Part shown: positions 18,054-27,299 of the stretch, piece after piece
Position numbering within the stretch: position 1 is the stretch's first letter
How the letters are laid out: the number at the start of each line of letters is the position of its first letter
From: an uncultured Rhizobiaceae group bacterium
Lineage (GTDB): Bacteria; Pseudomonadota; Alphaproteobacteria; Rhizobiales; Rhizobiaceae
DNA: 64,000 nt
Reading direction: 5' to 3'
NCBI GenBank assembly: GCA_947501445.1
Contig: CANMVS010000005.1
Coordinates: forward strand, 299,981-363,980
Notes under the pieces: model-generated
The model's input: the letters and a program-made list of their open reading frames with translations, nothing else
What the model was told of the DNA's origin: nothing
The model's database searches: none
Translations under genes and position numbers: made by a program

Positions 18054-19100
18054 CTATTGCAGCGACATCAGGTGGCTACGCAAATTGACATCGCGACGTT
18101 TAATGCCAAGCTTCTTTCGAATGTTGTTGCGATGAAAATCGATGGTACATTTTTCGCGGGCAAGAACACGCGATATGTCCTTTGAATTCTGACCGTTAAG
18201 CACCAATTGGGCGGCTTCGATCTCGGTGGGCGTCAAGACTTCAAAGGCTGTGGCCAGATTACCGGCATAGGCTGATGTGATGTTTTGCAGATTGTGTTCC
18301 ACCAGCTCGAGATAAGAGCGATCCGGCTCTCGCTGGCCAATATTCTTGCGCAACCTTGCCAGGTGCGGCAACACCAGACCCTTGAGCTGGCGCAAAATCC
18401 GGGCTTCAAAATCCTGACGTGAAGATTCCAGATTTTGCAGCAAAACCCGCAGTGCCGCATTGGCCTCCTCCAACGCGCGCTCGTTACGGATCAGATCAGC
18501 TTCGGTATTACGTCGCTGGACGATCTCATCCTGCAGCCCATCGTTGAGCAATGCCAGGGCCTGCGTCCTGTCTTCAACCCGGCGCTCAAGCAGCTCAAGT
18601 GTATCGTGTAATTGCGCCTCAAGCCTTGTCCGCCTGTCGACTTCACACAGTTGCGCCAGATCACTTTCCACCACACCGCGAAATTCCTGCAACAGCGTGC
18701 GGTACAGATGCGCCTTTTCATTGTCGCGCCGATCAAGCACACATATTGTGCCAAACAGGGCCCCATCCGGCCATTGAAGCGGATAGCCAATATAGAATGT
18801 CATGCCGTGTTCAAGGTCCTGATTATCACCCCAATCGGGATCAGACAGAGCGTCACGCACCACCAGTTCATCGCAATTTGCCAGTACGGAATGGCAATAA
18901 AGACGACGGTTCAGCACGAATGACTGACCGACACTATAGGGATTTCCATCGGTGTGGCTGGTTACCAGCACCGCATGATCAGGTGCCTCGGTTCGCATGA
19001 CAAGGCATGAGGGCACTTCAACAATTCTGGCGGCCAGATCGACAACCCGCTGCCATTTGGCAACGATTTCATCAGGTACTGATGGTCTGTCGCTCTCCAT
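18054..19100 (-). CDS. GAF-domain LuxR-type transcriptional regulator
   Basis: This encodes 348 residues. The GAF domain occupies about 12-150 (IVEVPSCLVMRTE, VLNRRLYCHSVL, YIGYPLQWPDGALFGTICVLD). A coiled coil of about 90 residues (EAQLHDTLELLERRVEDRTQALALL) signals dimerisation. The C-terminal LuxR/FixJ helix-turn-helix is LTPTEIEAAQLVLNGQNSKDIS, ending with TIDFHRNNIRKKLGIKRR. There is no kinase or receiver domain, so a ligand or redox signal probably acts directly through GAF. The nearest likely target is the MBL-fold gene downstream. Confidence 0.9.
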   Translation of the reverse strand: MESDRPSVPDEIVAKWQRVVDLAARIVEVPSCLVMRTEAPDHAVLVTSHTDGNPYSVGQSFVLNRRLYCHSVLANCDELVVRDALSDPDWGDNQDLEHGMTFYIGYPLQWPDGALFGTICVLDRRDNEKAHLYRTLLQEFRGVVESDLAQLCEVDRRTRLEAQLHDTLELLERRVEDRTQALALLNDGLQDEIVQRRNTEADLIRNERALEEANAALRVLLQNLESSRQDFEARILRQLKGLVLPHLARLRKNIGQREPDRSYLELVEHNLQNITSAYAGNLATAFEVLTPTEIEAAQLVLNGQNSKDISRVLAREKCTIDFHRNNIRKKLGIKRRDVNLRSHLMSLQ

Positions 19101-19324
19101 ACGTCCTGCTCCTTCGTTTCGCTTAAAAAAAGTAACCGATTGCAGGCTTCATAACAAATGACGCTCTGACGGCAAAAACGTAGCCAACGTCCCTGCTGAA
19201 AATCACCAGAAGAATGAGACAATATAGCTTTTTACAAAATTGAAATTGATCATATTGTATTTACCTATATTTACGGTATTTTGTAGATATATATAAAAAT
19301 CTATTTATTATTACTGGAAGTTTC

Positions 19325-20464
19325 ATGGCCGTTGCGACAATAAAACATTTTGTAAAAGGTACCACCACACCACTGGCATCCATATTCGGCAGCGGTTTCC
19401 TGGTTATTGTTTCTGTGCTTGCCGGTGTTGTCGGGTCCTATTCAATTATTGCAGTCGCATGTATTTGTCTGCTGGCCTATATGATCGGTGGTGTCATACG
19501 CTTCAATATTGTGCATGCGGAACCCGCCCTCCACAATGAGACATTAGGCAGAACAGCACTCACCTTCGAAATCCTGTCAAATATCGCACTGATACCGGCC
19601 TATGTTATCTCCATTACACTTTATCTGCGCATCCTGTCGTCCTACGGGCTCGGATTTCTCGAAATGGATACGGACCAGAATGAACAAATTCTGACAACCG
19701 GCATTATCGTATTCATTTTACTCGTCGGCGTCATAAAGGGCCTGGCCGTTCTTGAGCGTTTTGAGAAATGGGCGCTGATTGCAACCATGGTGATTATCGC
19801 CGGATTGATCGCTGCATTTGCCACCTACAATATCTCGATGTTGACAACGGACGCGATGATATTTCCTGATTACCCCAATCGCCATCCCTGGGATGTGCTG
19901 ACCATTCTTGCCGGCACTGTCATTATCGTTCAGGGCTTTGAGACCACCCGATATCTGGGAGATGAATACGACCCGCAGACACGGGTAAGAGCGTGCCGGA
20001 ATGCCCAAATCATTTCCACCGTCGTCTACCTCATATTTGTGGCTCTGGCGACGCCGCTGATGCATTTCCTGTCAGATACCGTCTCCGAAAATGCACTGAT
20101 GAGCCTGGCAAAAATTGTCGCTATCTGGCTGCCGGTCCCATTGGTTGCAGCTGCTGTTCTCAGCCAGTTCAGTGCAGCAACGGCAGATACGATTGGCGCA
20201 TCCGGTAATATTCTGGAGTTCTTTCGCCACCATATTGGTGAAAAGGCGACCTACATATTAATCTGTGTTTTTGCGATCGTTCTGACCTGGACATCCAGCA
20301 CGCTGGAGATACTGGCACTGGCATCGCGGGCCTTTGCATTTTACTATCTGATGCAGAGCATGGTTGCACTCAGTATTACAAAATCGCCCCCCCAGAGGAT
20401 TTATTTTTCAGTCCTCTCAACCGTCCTGGCATTTGTCGTCGTCTTTGCCGTTCCAGTCAGCTAG
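19325..20464 (+). CDS. Multi-pass membrane transporter, APC-like
   Basis: This encodes 379 residues with about ten to eleven hydrophobic helices and short loops. The layout (FGSGFLVIVSVLAGVVGSYS at the start, a conserved-looking GTVIIVQGFETTRYLGDEYDPQTR loop in the middle) recalls amino-acid/polyamine permeases, whose consensus ExxRxPxRxxP-like loop this resembles. The substrate is unknown. A 223-base AT-rich region separates it from the divergently transcribed LuxR gene. A dispersed palindromic element directly follows the stop. Confidence 0.75.
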   Translation: MAVATIKHFVKGTTTPLASIFGSGFLVIVSVLAGVVGSYSIIAVACICLLAYMIGGVIRFNIVHAEPALHNETLGRTALTFEILSNIALIPAYVISITLYLRILSSYGLGFLEMDTDQNEQILTTGIIVFILLVGVIKGLAVLERFEKWALIATMVIIAGLIAAFATYNISMLTTDAMIFPDYPNRHPWDVLTILAGTVIIVQGFETTRYLGDEYDPQTRVRACRNAQIISTVVYLIFVALATPLMHFLSDTVSENALMSLAKIVAIWLPVPLVAAAVLSQFSAATADTIGASGNILEFFRHHIGEKATYILICVFAIVLTWTSSTLEILALASRAFAFYYLMQSMVALSITKSPPQRIYFSVLSTVLAFVVVFAVPVS

Positions 20465-20536
20465 ACAGTTTCACGTCTGGTCAGAAACGGGACAACGGTG
20501 TTGGCCCTCGATTTTGTTGATGCATTCATTGGCTGG
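20464..20536 (+). repeat. Dispersed palindromic element, copy 2 (partial)
   Basis: It has GTCAGAAACGGGACAACGGTGTTGG and TTGATTTTG-TTGATGCATTC type landmarks shared with the other copies, and ends near GCATTC. A GTG inside it (20498) opens a longer frame for the M16 gene. That extension is repeat DNA and not a real start. Confidence 0.75.
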
Positions 20537-20644
20537 CAAATCTTCGACAGAATCCCGGTAAACCGGGTTGTATTCACAATTTGTAACATTACGAAGTTTG
20601 ATTGTGATGTTACATTTATTTCTGCTAGCGCTGGAGTCACGAGG

Positions 20645-21982
20645 ATGACGAAGGTGGCAATTATGTTGCAGAATATTGTAAAATGCACGCTCCTGTTTTT
20701 CGTTTCGGCGTCTGTTGCTTCAACGCCAGCCCATGCGGACCTGATCAAGATAGAGACCGGCACCGGTCTGAAGGCGGTCTATCTGCTGGCCGATGAAAAA
20801 AGCGAAAATATCAGGGTCAGTGCTGTCATTTTGGCCGGTGAGGCCGACAGCAATGGCCCGGAAGGCCTGGCTCACTATCTGGAGCATTTGATGTTCTGGC
20901 ATGCCGACGGCGTGCACGGTAGTGGCAAGCATAATCGCGGTGGCAATGCGACTGCAGGTGGCCTCATAACCAACTACTATAATGAGGGTAGAAGGAGCGA
21001 ATTGGATGATCTGTTTGTTTTCGCCCAGCGACTGCTGACCAAGCCGGACCTTGATCGCGAATTCATGCTGGCGGAAAAGCGGATCGTGGCCCGTGAATAT
21101 GATCTCAGCGTTTCAGAAAAACCGGGCCGGCGTGCGTGGTTTGAAATGAACCGGGAACTATACGGTCCAAATCCGGTTGGCAAAAGCGTCTACGGTACGC
21201 CGCAAACCATTGCTTCAATGACACTGGAACAGGTTGAGGCCTTTCGCAGCAAACATTACGTTGCTGAAAACATGGTGCTGCTGGCATCGGGAAACCTGAC
21301 CGAAACCGAAGTGCGCCATCAGGTTCAAAAGAATTTCGCCTCCCTTGATAAACGAGATCCGAACCGGCAAAGCTGGCGACATGAGCCGCTTACGGATGGC
21401 CTGAGCAAACGGGTCGAGATTGCAGATGACCGGGTGAAAAACGATTCTTACCTGTATTCATCCCTGTCGCACTGGCCAGGTTCAGGCGATCCGCAGCAAG
21501 ACTATTATACGGCAGATTTTGTGAAGAAGCTGCTGCGTTCCTCCCTGCCCGGCAGCCTGGAGCAACCCTTGCGCGTCGATGATTTTGTTGTTGCCAGATA
21601 TGAAGTCAATCTCATCCGCAATCTGCGTAACGCCGTACAGTTTTTCTTTGGTGCACGGCCCGATGACGGCGTCGATCTGGCGCAGGTGTCGCAAAAATTG
21701 CAGGAAAGTCTGGTATTGCTGGCGCAAGAAGGCATACCTGAGCGCTCTCTGGAACGCATCAGAAAACGTTTTGCCCAGGAAGCCGAACGGCGCAACGATG
21801 ATGTCGACTATGCACTTGAACGGGCAATTGCGTTTCTTACCGCCGGCCTGGAACCCAATGATTCAGCTGACCATCTGCGGCGTATCGCCAGGGTCAGCAA
21901 GGCAGATATCGACCAGCTTTTAACATCCGTTACCAACCGTCAGCGTACTGTGGAGGTAAACCTTGTCAACAAGGCTCTTTAA
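20645..21982 (+). CDS. M16 zinc peptidase, catalytic subunit
   Basis: This encodes 445 residues from ATG 20645 (GGAG 8 bases upstream); ATG 20663 with GAAGG upstream is an alternative. A signal peptide ends at PAHA near residue 31. The inverted zinc motif HxxEH is HYLEH (H77, E80, H81), followed by the downstream glutamate region EKRIVAREYDL. Family feature RNxxATAGGLITNYYNEG follows the active site. It is cotranslated with a second M16 gene one base after its stop. Such pairs (pitrilysin/PqqF-like) form heterodimers in the periplasm. The substrate is unknown. Confidence 0.92.
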   Translation: MTKVAIMLQNIVKCTLLFFVSASVASTPAHADLIKIETGTGLKAVYLLADEKSENIRVSAVILAGEADSNGPEGLAHYLEHLMFWHADGVHGSGKHNRGGNATAGGLITNYYNEGRRSELDDLFVFAQRLLTKPDLDREFMLAEKRIVAREYDLSVSEKPGRRAWFEMNRELYGPNPVGKSVYGTPQTIASMTLEQVEAFRSKHYVAENMVLLASGNLTETEVRHQVQKNFASLDKRDPNRQSWRHEPLTDGLSKRVEIADDRVKNDSYLYSSLSHWPGSGDPQQDYYTADFVKKLLRSSLPGSLEQPLRVDDFVVARYEVNLIRNLRNAVQFFFGARPDDGVDLAQVSQKLQESLVLLAQEGIPERSLERIRKRFAQEAERRNDDVDYALERAIAFLTAGLEPNDSADHLRRIARVSKADIDQLLTSVTNRQRTVEVNLVNKAL

Positions 21983-21983
21983 C

Positions 21984-23375
21984 ATGTCGAAGTCCGTGTC
22001 CGTCCTGGCGCTTTTCACCGCACTGACACTTGTGTTGCCGTTTTCAGCCGCCGTTGTCTCGGTTACACGACACATAACACCCAACGGGCATGAGTTTTCC
22101 TATTTTCCAATGGAAGATGCCAAGCGCACAGCCATCGCCGTAACCTGGAAATCCGGTCTTCCGCCCGGAAGCAATCTGCATGAGGCTTTACCACGCATTG
22201 GCATTTCACTGATGTTGAAGGGCGGCGCCGGCGGGTTTGCTCCCAGCGAAATAAAAGCCGATTTCGAGGATCTGGATTCCGGCTCGAGGCTTTGGGCCCG
22301 ACCAGGTGAAATAAAAGGTTTTATCGTCGTTCCGGATAATCACATCATGAGCGCAGCGCATATTGCAGGGCTGGTTCTGTCCAGGCCCAATCTGGAAAAA
22401 CGTTGGCTTGAGCGCGAGAAAAGAAACATCATCAAGGATGCAAAAGCACGCAATGCCACAGCGGTCGGAAAAGCCTGGCAACTGGCGCGCGAGATTGTTT
22501 TCAACGACCACCCTTACAAACGCTTCTGGTCGCTGAGCCCAACCAATGCGGTGCGTGAGATAGAATTGGATGCGGTCAGTGACTGGCATCGCGCAGCCTT
22601 TGGCACCGCCCGGCTGACAATTGCGGTGGCAGGGTCCGGTGGTGCCCGGCAGGCGGCAAAAGCAATCGATGCGGCGCTTTCCGGTCTGCCACGCACAAAT
22701 ACGCCTGAACCATTGTCATTCGACGGCCCGGACATCAGGCCTGGCATTGTGGTTCTGCACCAGCCTGATTTACCAAAATCGCTTGTCATGACCCTTGGAA
22801 AACTGCCTCCGGTGACGACCGGGAACCAGGCTGTTTTTGACACGGCAACCCATGTTTTGGGGTTCGGCAAACAATCACGCCTGTTTCATGCGCTGCGCAC
22901 CGAGTTGCGCGCAGCCTATGGATTTGGCGCAGTTATGGATGACTACACAAGAAACCATCGTGTCCTGCGCATGGGGGGCGAAGTCGAAACGGCACAGTTG
23001 CCGCAGGTACTTGACACCCTGCGCGCAACATACGATGAGTTTCGCATGTCGGGTATTCACGCAGACGAGTTTCCCGTTGCACAACGTGCACACCGACAGC
23101 GCATGGAACAACGTCTTACCCGCCCTGCCAGTGTTGCCAATATGCTCGTGGAAAGCACGCTCAACAATCAGCCACAGGAACTGCAATCACTGATCGCGCG
23201 TATCAACGGTCTGGACCGTCTGGCCGTGAACCGGATCATACGTGATACGTATCCACCCTATGATGATCTGCTGAAAATCATCGTCACGCCGGACGCCAAT
23301 GCTATCAAGGGTGCCTGTGTCATTGCAGCAATTGAGGACTGGCATCGGTGTTTTCCACCGGCAGAAGCCGATTAG
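21984..23375 (+). CDS. M16 peptidase-like subunit without the zinc motif
   Basis: This encodes 463 residues from ATG 21984, one base after the preceding stop; the TTG at 21963 would overlap it. Signal peptide MSKSVSVLALFTALTLVLPFSAA. M16 fold is evident (GSRLWARPGEIKGFIVV, LSRPNLEKRWLEREKRNIIKD, HVLGFGKQSRLFHALRTELRAAYGFGA), but the HxxEH motif is absent: the equivalent region reads LPRIGISLMLKGGAGG. It is therefore the non-catalytic partner, similar in role to one half of bacterial M16 heterodimers. A dispersed repeat follows the stop. Confidence 0.9.
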   Translation: MSKSVSVLALFTALTLVLPFSAAVVSVTRHITPNGHEFSYFPMEDAKRTAIAVTWKSGLPPGSNLHEALPRIGISLMLKGGAGGFAPSEIKADFEDLDSGSRLWARPGEIKGFIVVPDNHIMSAAHIAGLVLSRPNLEKRWLEREKRNIIKDAKARNATAVGKAWQLAREIVFNDHPYKRFWSLSPTNAVREIELDAVSDWHRAAFGTARLTIAVAGSGGARQAAKAIDAALSGLPRTNTPEPLSFDGPDIRPGIVVLHQPDLPKSLVMTLGKLPPVTTGNQAVFDTATHVLGFGKQSRLFHALRTELRAAYGFGAVMDDYTRNHRVLRMGGEVETAQLPQVLDTLRATYDEFRMSGIHADEFPVAQRAHRQRMEQRLTRPASVANMLVESTLNNQPQELQSLIARINGLDRLAVNRIIRDTYPPYDDLLKIIVTPDANAIKGACVIAAIEDWHRCFPPAEAD

Positions 23376-23413
23376 ACCGTTGTCCCGTTCCTGACAAAAC
23401 GTGAAACGGTCTA
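23374..23413 (-). repeat. Dispersed palindromic element, copy 3 (short)
   Basis: A short copy: AGACCGTTGTCCCGTTCCTGACAAAACGTGAAACGGTCT contains the CCGTTTCACGTTTTGTCAGGAACGGG core of the larger copies on the reverse strand and is itself an inverted repeat (AGACCGTT / AACGGTCT). It overlaps the stop codon of the M16-like gene. Confidence 0.7.
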
Positions 23414-23667
23414 ATACGCTGCGCTGTCACACAAATTTTTGATTTTCTCAATCGCACCAATGATTGAAATATCTGACAATGTCTTTTATATTTTTTGTAC
23501 ATACCGGAGCGATTGTGCGCCGTTATCGTATGGACACCATGCGCAATCGTAACAGCGCAGCGGCAATTCACACGCCGTTTCAAATTACAAAGTGTCAAAT
23601 ACTTAAAAGAAGCAAGCGAGCGTGGCTGACTATCATTGCCCCGTTCTTTCAACATGGAGCACAGCAG

Positions 23668-24666
23668 ATGGTACGTTGGGGAATTTTATCAACCGCGAAA
23701 ATCGGGGTCGAACAAGTCATACCGGCCATTCTGGATTCAGAAAACGGGACCGTGGCTGCCATTGCAAGCCGAAGCGAAACAAAGGCAAAGGTCATTGCCG
23801 AGCGTTTTTTCATCCCGCACACATTTGACAGCTATGAGGCCATGCTTGCCAGTGACACAATTGATGCGGTCTATATTCCACTACCCACATCGCAACACGT
23901 GGAATGGACGATAAAGGCAGCCAATGCAGGCAAACACGTTCTGTGCGAAAAACCCATTTCGCTGCATGCTGATCAAATCGATGAATTGATCAAAGCACGT
24001 GATGCCAACAACGTGCTGGTGAGCGAAGCCTATATGGTTACCTACCACCTGCAATGGCACAAGGTACGTTCACTGATCGCTGATGGGGCAATTGGCACGC
24101 TGCGTCATGTACAGGCGGCATTTACCTATTTCAACACCGACCCGTCCAACATGAGAAATGTCGCCGCGCTCGGTGGCGGCGCTCTGCCTGACATCGGTGT
24201 TTATCCAACCGTTACCACGCGCTTTGCCACCGGCAGTGAACCGCAACGCGTATCGGCAAGAGTTCAGCGTGACCCGACATTCGGAACGGATATCTTTGCC
24301 ACCTGCCAGGCCGATTTCGGCGCATTTGAAATGACCATGTATGTGTCAACGCAAATGGCATTGCGTCAGGAGATTTCCTTCCACGGTGACAAGGGTTGGA
24401 TAGATGTGCATGCCCCCTACAATGCTGGTCTTTATGACGCCGATGTCGTCACTTTGCACAATCGTGACCACAGTCAGGCAGAAAACTTCCGATTTGCCGG
24501 TGTTAATCAGTATCGTCTCGAAGCCGAGGCGTTTGGACGGGCCATATCCGGCAATCAGACTGACACTGATGAGATTTTCACGCTGGAAAGTTCGAAGAAA
24601 AACCAGCAGCTCATTGATGCCATATACCGCGCAGGCGAAAGCGGCGCGTGGGAAAATGTTGGCTAA
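23668..24666 (+). CDS. Gfo/Idh/MocA-family NAD(P)-dependent oxidoreductase
   Basis: This encodes 332 residues from ATG 23668 (GGAG upstream), where the fold begins with MVRWGILSTAKIGVEQVIPAI. The longer frame has no family similarity. The Rossmann region leads to VYIPLPTSQHVEWTIKAA and the diagnostic HVLCEKPIS motif with the catalytic lysine, then YMVTYHLQWHKVRSLI and LGGGALPDIGVYP. Members oxidise or reduce sugars and inositols; the substrate here is unknown. It is followed by a second dehydrogenase on the same strand. Confidence 0.9.
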   Translation: MVRWGILSTAKIGVEQVIPAILDSENGTVAAIASRSETKAKVIAERFFIPHTFDSYEAMLASDTIDAVYIPLPTSQHVEWTIKAANAGKHVLCEKPISLHADQIDELIKARDANNVLVSEAYMVTYHLQWHKVRSLIADGAIGTLRHVQAAFTYFNTDPSNMRNVAALGGGALPDIGVYPTVTTRFATGSEPQRVSARVQRDPTFGTDIFATCQADFGAFEMTMYVSTQMALRQEISFHGDKGWIDVHAPYNAGLYDADVVTLHNRDHSQAENFRFAGVNQYRLEAEAFGRAISGNQTDTDEIFTLESSKKNQQLIDAIYRAGESGAWENVG

Positions 24667-24757
24667 CACATACACCTTAGCAGAGCGAACCATTGGCAGT
24701 AATGCCCGAAAATCACACAGGATCACATCACGGGTCTGTTAGAAAAGGAAGCACACA

Positions 24758-25672
24758 TTGGGCGCGAACAAGGCAAAAATCGGTTTCATTGGCGTTGGAT
24801 TAATGGGGCACGGTATGGCCAAAAACATACTTGAAGCAGGGCATCAAACAACCATTGTCGCCAACCGCAACCGGCAACCAATCGAGGATCTTGTCTCGCG
24901 CGGTGCTGTGGAGGTGCAATCGCTTCGCGAAGTTGCAGAACAGGCCGAGATCGTTTTTCTCTGCCTGCCGGGTTCCCCGCAGGTTGAAGCCGCCATTCGC
25001 GGTGAAAATGGGCTGAAAGACGGTCTCAGATCCGGGTCAGTCGTTGTGGATTGTTCAACATCGGATCCCACCTCCACCGCGGCGATTGCTGATGAGCTCG
25101 CCAAAATGGGTGTTGATTTTGCCGATGCACCACTTGGACGTACTCCCAAGGAGGCATGGGACGGTAGTCTCGATACGATGGTCGGTGCCAGTGAGGCCGT
25201 TTTCAATCGGATATTGCCGGTTCTAGAATGCTGGGCAGGAAAGGTCGTTCATATTGGTGACCCAGGCGATGGACACCGCATGAAACTGTTGAACAATTTC
25301 CTGTCGCTCGGCTATGCCGCGATTTATGCGGAGGCGTTGACGCTGTCAAAACAGATCGGCATTTCACCTCAGCGCTTTGACAGTGTCATCCGTGGCGGAC
25401 GAATGGACTGTGGGTTTTATCAAACCTTTATGGGGTATCTGATTGAAGGTAATCGCGAAGCGCACAGGTTTACGCTGACCAATGCTCTGAAAGATCTGCG
25501 GTACCTTGAGGCAACCGCAGATGCCGTCTCTCTCGTCAATCCGGTCGGCAATGCTGTCAAAAATACATTTGCAGCGGCTGTTGCAGCCAATGGTGGCGGA
25601 TCGGAAGACTATGTTCCGCACCTCGTTGATTTTGTCGCCCGCAACAATGGAACCAGTTTTTCCGAGGATTAA
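24758..25672 (+). CDS. 3-hydroxyisobutyrate dehydrogenase-family oxidoreductase
   Basis: This encodes 304 residues from a TTG start with AAAAGGAA nine bases upstream; no closer ATG fits. N-terminal dinucleotide-binding GFIGVGLMGHGMAKNIL. The substrate motif DAPLGRTPKEAWDGSLDTMVGAS varies the usual DAPVSGG, and the catalytic lysine is in GDGHRMKLLNNFLSLGY. This beta-hydroxyacid dehydrogenase family oxidises hydroxy acids with NAD(P). It pairs with the adjacent Gfo/Idh/MocA gene, suggesting a two-step sugar-acid or polyol route; this is inference. Confidence 0.88.
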   Translation: MGANKAKIGFIGVGLMGHGMAKNILEAGHQTTIVANRNRQPIEDLVSRGAVEVQSLREVAEQAEIVFLCLPGSPQVEAAIRGENGLKDGLRSGSVVVDCSTSDPTSTAAIADELAKMGVDFADAPLGRTPKEAWDGSLDTMVGASEAVFNRILPVLECWAGKVVHIGDPGDGHRMKLLNNFLSLGYAAIYAEALTLSKQIGISPQRFDSVIRGGRMDCGFYQTFMGYLIEGNREAHRFTLTNALKDLRYLEATADAVSLVNPVGNAVKNTFAAAVAANGGGSEDYVPHLVDFVARNNGTSFSED

Positions 25673-25686
25673 CTGACTGGTGAAAT

Positions 25687-25760
25687 GGCAGGCGAACAAC
25701 CGCCTGCCTGACAAGCACGCAACGCTATGCCCCCGCATCCATCGCGCCTGGAGCGGGGGC
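25687..25760. terminator. Two hairpins between convergent genes
   Basis: A stem GGCAGGCG / CGCCTGCC (25687-25708, 6-base loop) lies 15 bases after the stop of the dehydrogenase. A second, GCCCCCGC / GCGGGGGC (25729-25760), follows. Neither has a clear T run. They fit transcript ends of the plus-strand pair and, from the other side, of the aminotransferase operon. Confidence 0.6.
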
Positions 25761-25892
25761 AAGCGGCCCACCTCATGTTTTGAACAAACACAAGGTCTGG
25801 CGCCGCTGTGAGGACACTTTACGTGCCCCGCTGTCTAAACCGTTTCCCGTTTCGTCCGAAACGAGACATCGCTGCCGCTGGCGCTGATATGT

Positions 25893-27266
25893 CTATCCAA
25901 GAACCGTTTTCACGGCCCGACTGGTCGCTGCAACGATTGAATCGGCCTCCTGTTTCGACAGACAGAACGGTGGTGCGAAACCAAGGATGTCGCCCTGCGG
26001 CATGGCGCGCGCAATGGTCTTATCCTGCTCCAGCAGTGCTGCTGAAACCGCCGGGCCGATTTTTTTGGCCGGATCAAAGAAACGACGATTAGCCTTGTCC
26101 TCAACAAACTCCACTGCGCACAGCATGCCTTCGCCACGCACATCGCCCACAAAGGGGTGATCGCCCAGGGCATCTTTCATTGCTGCATTAAGATAGGCAC
26201 CTGTTTCGCCGGCATTTTGAACCAGATTGAGCTCATCAATGAGTTTGAGATTGGCGACCCCTGCGGCGGCACAAATCGGATGGGCAGAATAGGTCCAGCC
26301 ATGACCAATGGGGCCGTTTTCATCGGTACCCTGCTCCAGCACTTTCCAGACCTTGTCCGAGACAATTGACCCGGAGAGCGGCGCATAGGCGGATGTCAAT
26401 CCTTTGGCAATGGTGATGATATCGGCTTCAATGCCGTAATGATCAGAACCGAACATTGTGCCCAACCGTCCAAAACCGGTCACCACTTCATCGGCAACCA
26501 GCAGGATGTCATGTTTTTTGAGCACCTTTTGGATGGCCGCCCAATAATTTGCCGGTGGCGGTACAATCCCGCCGGTTCCAAGTATCGGCTCGCCAATAAA
26601 GGCTGCAATCGTGTCTGCCCCTTCGCGCTCGATCAGCGCCTCCAGTTCTGCAACGCAATGATTTACAAAGGCTTCTTCACTTTGTCCGGTGTCTTCACGG
26701 CGATAGTAATAGGGTGCCTCCGTGTGAAGGACCTGCGCGAGCGGCAAATCGAATTTCTTGTGAAAGAGTTCCAGTCCGGTCAGCGATCCGGTAACCAGTC
26801 CGGATCCATGATAGCCGCGCCAGCGTGAAATAATCTTCTTTTTTTCCGGGCGGCCAAGAATGTTGTTGTAATACCAGATCAGTTTCACATTGGTTTCATT
26901 GGCATCTGAACCACCGAGACCAAAATAGACCTTTGACATATTTTTCGGTGCACGCTCGAGGATCATTTTCGCCAGTGTGATGGATGCTTCCGTACCGTGT
27001 CCGACATAGGAATGGTAGTAGGCAAGTTCCCTTGCCTGGGCAGCGATGGCTTCTGCAATATCCTGGCGACCATAGCCCACATTGACGCAGTAAAGGCCGG
27101 AAAAGGCATCCAGCAAACGGTTGCCCTCACGGTCTTCAATAAATACGCCGGCCCCGCCTGTCACAATGCGACTGGCACTCTCCCCACGGGCATGTTGCGC
27201 CAGATGCGTTGAGGGGTGAAAAAAATTTTCGCGGTCCCACTGGTCCAATTGATCGTTCTTCAGCAT
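25893..27266 (-). CDS. doeD: Class III aminotransferase, probably DoeD-like
   Basis: This encodes 457 residues. The PLP lysine is in TIAKGLTSAYAPL, with the preceding ADEVVTGFGRLG motif and SYVGHGTEASITLAKMILERAP near the start, as in omega-aminotransferases of the putrescine/taurine type. It is last in the ehu-eut-lrp-ssd order, where Halomonas and Ruegeria carry DoeD/Atf (2,4-diaminobutyrate transaminase to aspartate semialdehyde). The specific role is from synteny; other amine donors are possible. Confidence 0.85.
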   Translation of the reverse strand: MLKNDQLDQWDRENFFHPSTHLAQHARGESASRIVTGGAGVFIEDREGNRLLDAFSGLYCVNVGYGRQDIAEAIAAQARELAYYHSYVGHGTEASITLAKMILERAPKNMSKVYFGLGGSDANETNVKLIWYYNNILGRPEKKKIISRWRGYHGSGLVTGSLTGLELFHKKFDLPLAQVLHTEAPYYYRREDTGQSEEAFVNHCVAELEALIEREGADTIAAFIGEPILGTGGIVPPPANYWAAIQKVLKKHDILLVADEVVTGFGRLGTMFGSDHYGIEADIITIAKGLTSAYAPLSGSIVSDKVWKVLEQGTDENGPIGHGWTYSAHPICAAAGVANLKLIDELNLVQNAGETGAYLNAAMKDALGDHPFVGDVRGEGMLCAVEFVEDKANRRFFDPAKKIGPAVSAALLEQDKTIARAMPQGDILGFAPPFCLSKQEADSIVAATSRAVKTVLG

Positions 27267-27299
27267 TTCTTTTCCTTCTGTTCTGTGAACGCCAGGGCA

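Noticed and set aside
20498..20644. GTG extension of the M16 gene
   Set aside because: The extra 49 residues come from a dispersed repeat; a signal peptide with a good ribosome-binding site starts at 20645.
25834..25868. Possible seventh copy of the 100-bp element (AACCGTTTCCCGTTTCGTCC)
   Set aside because: Only the core stem is similar and several positions differ, so I cannot separate it from chance.
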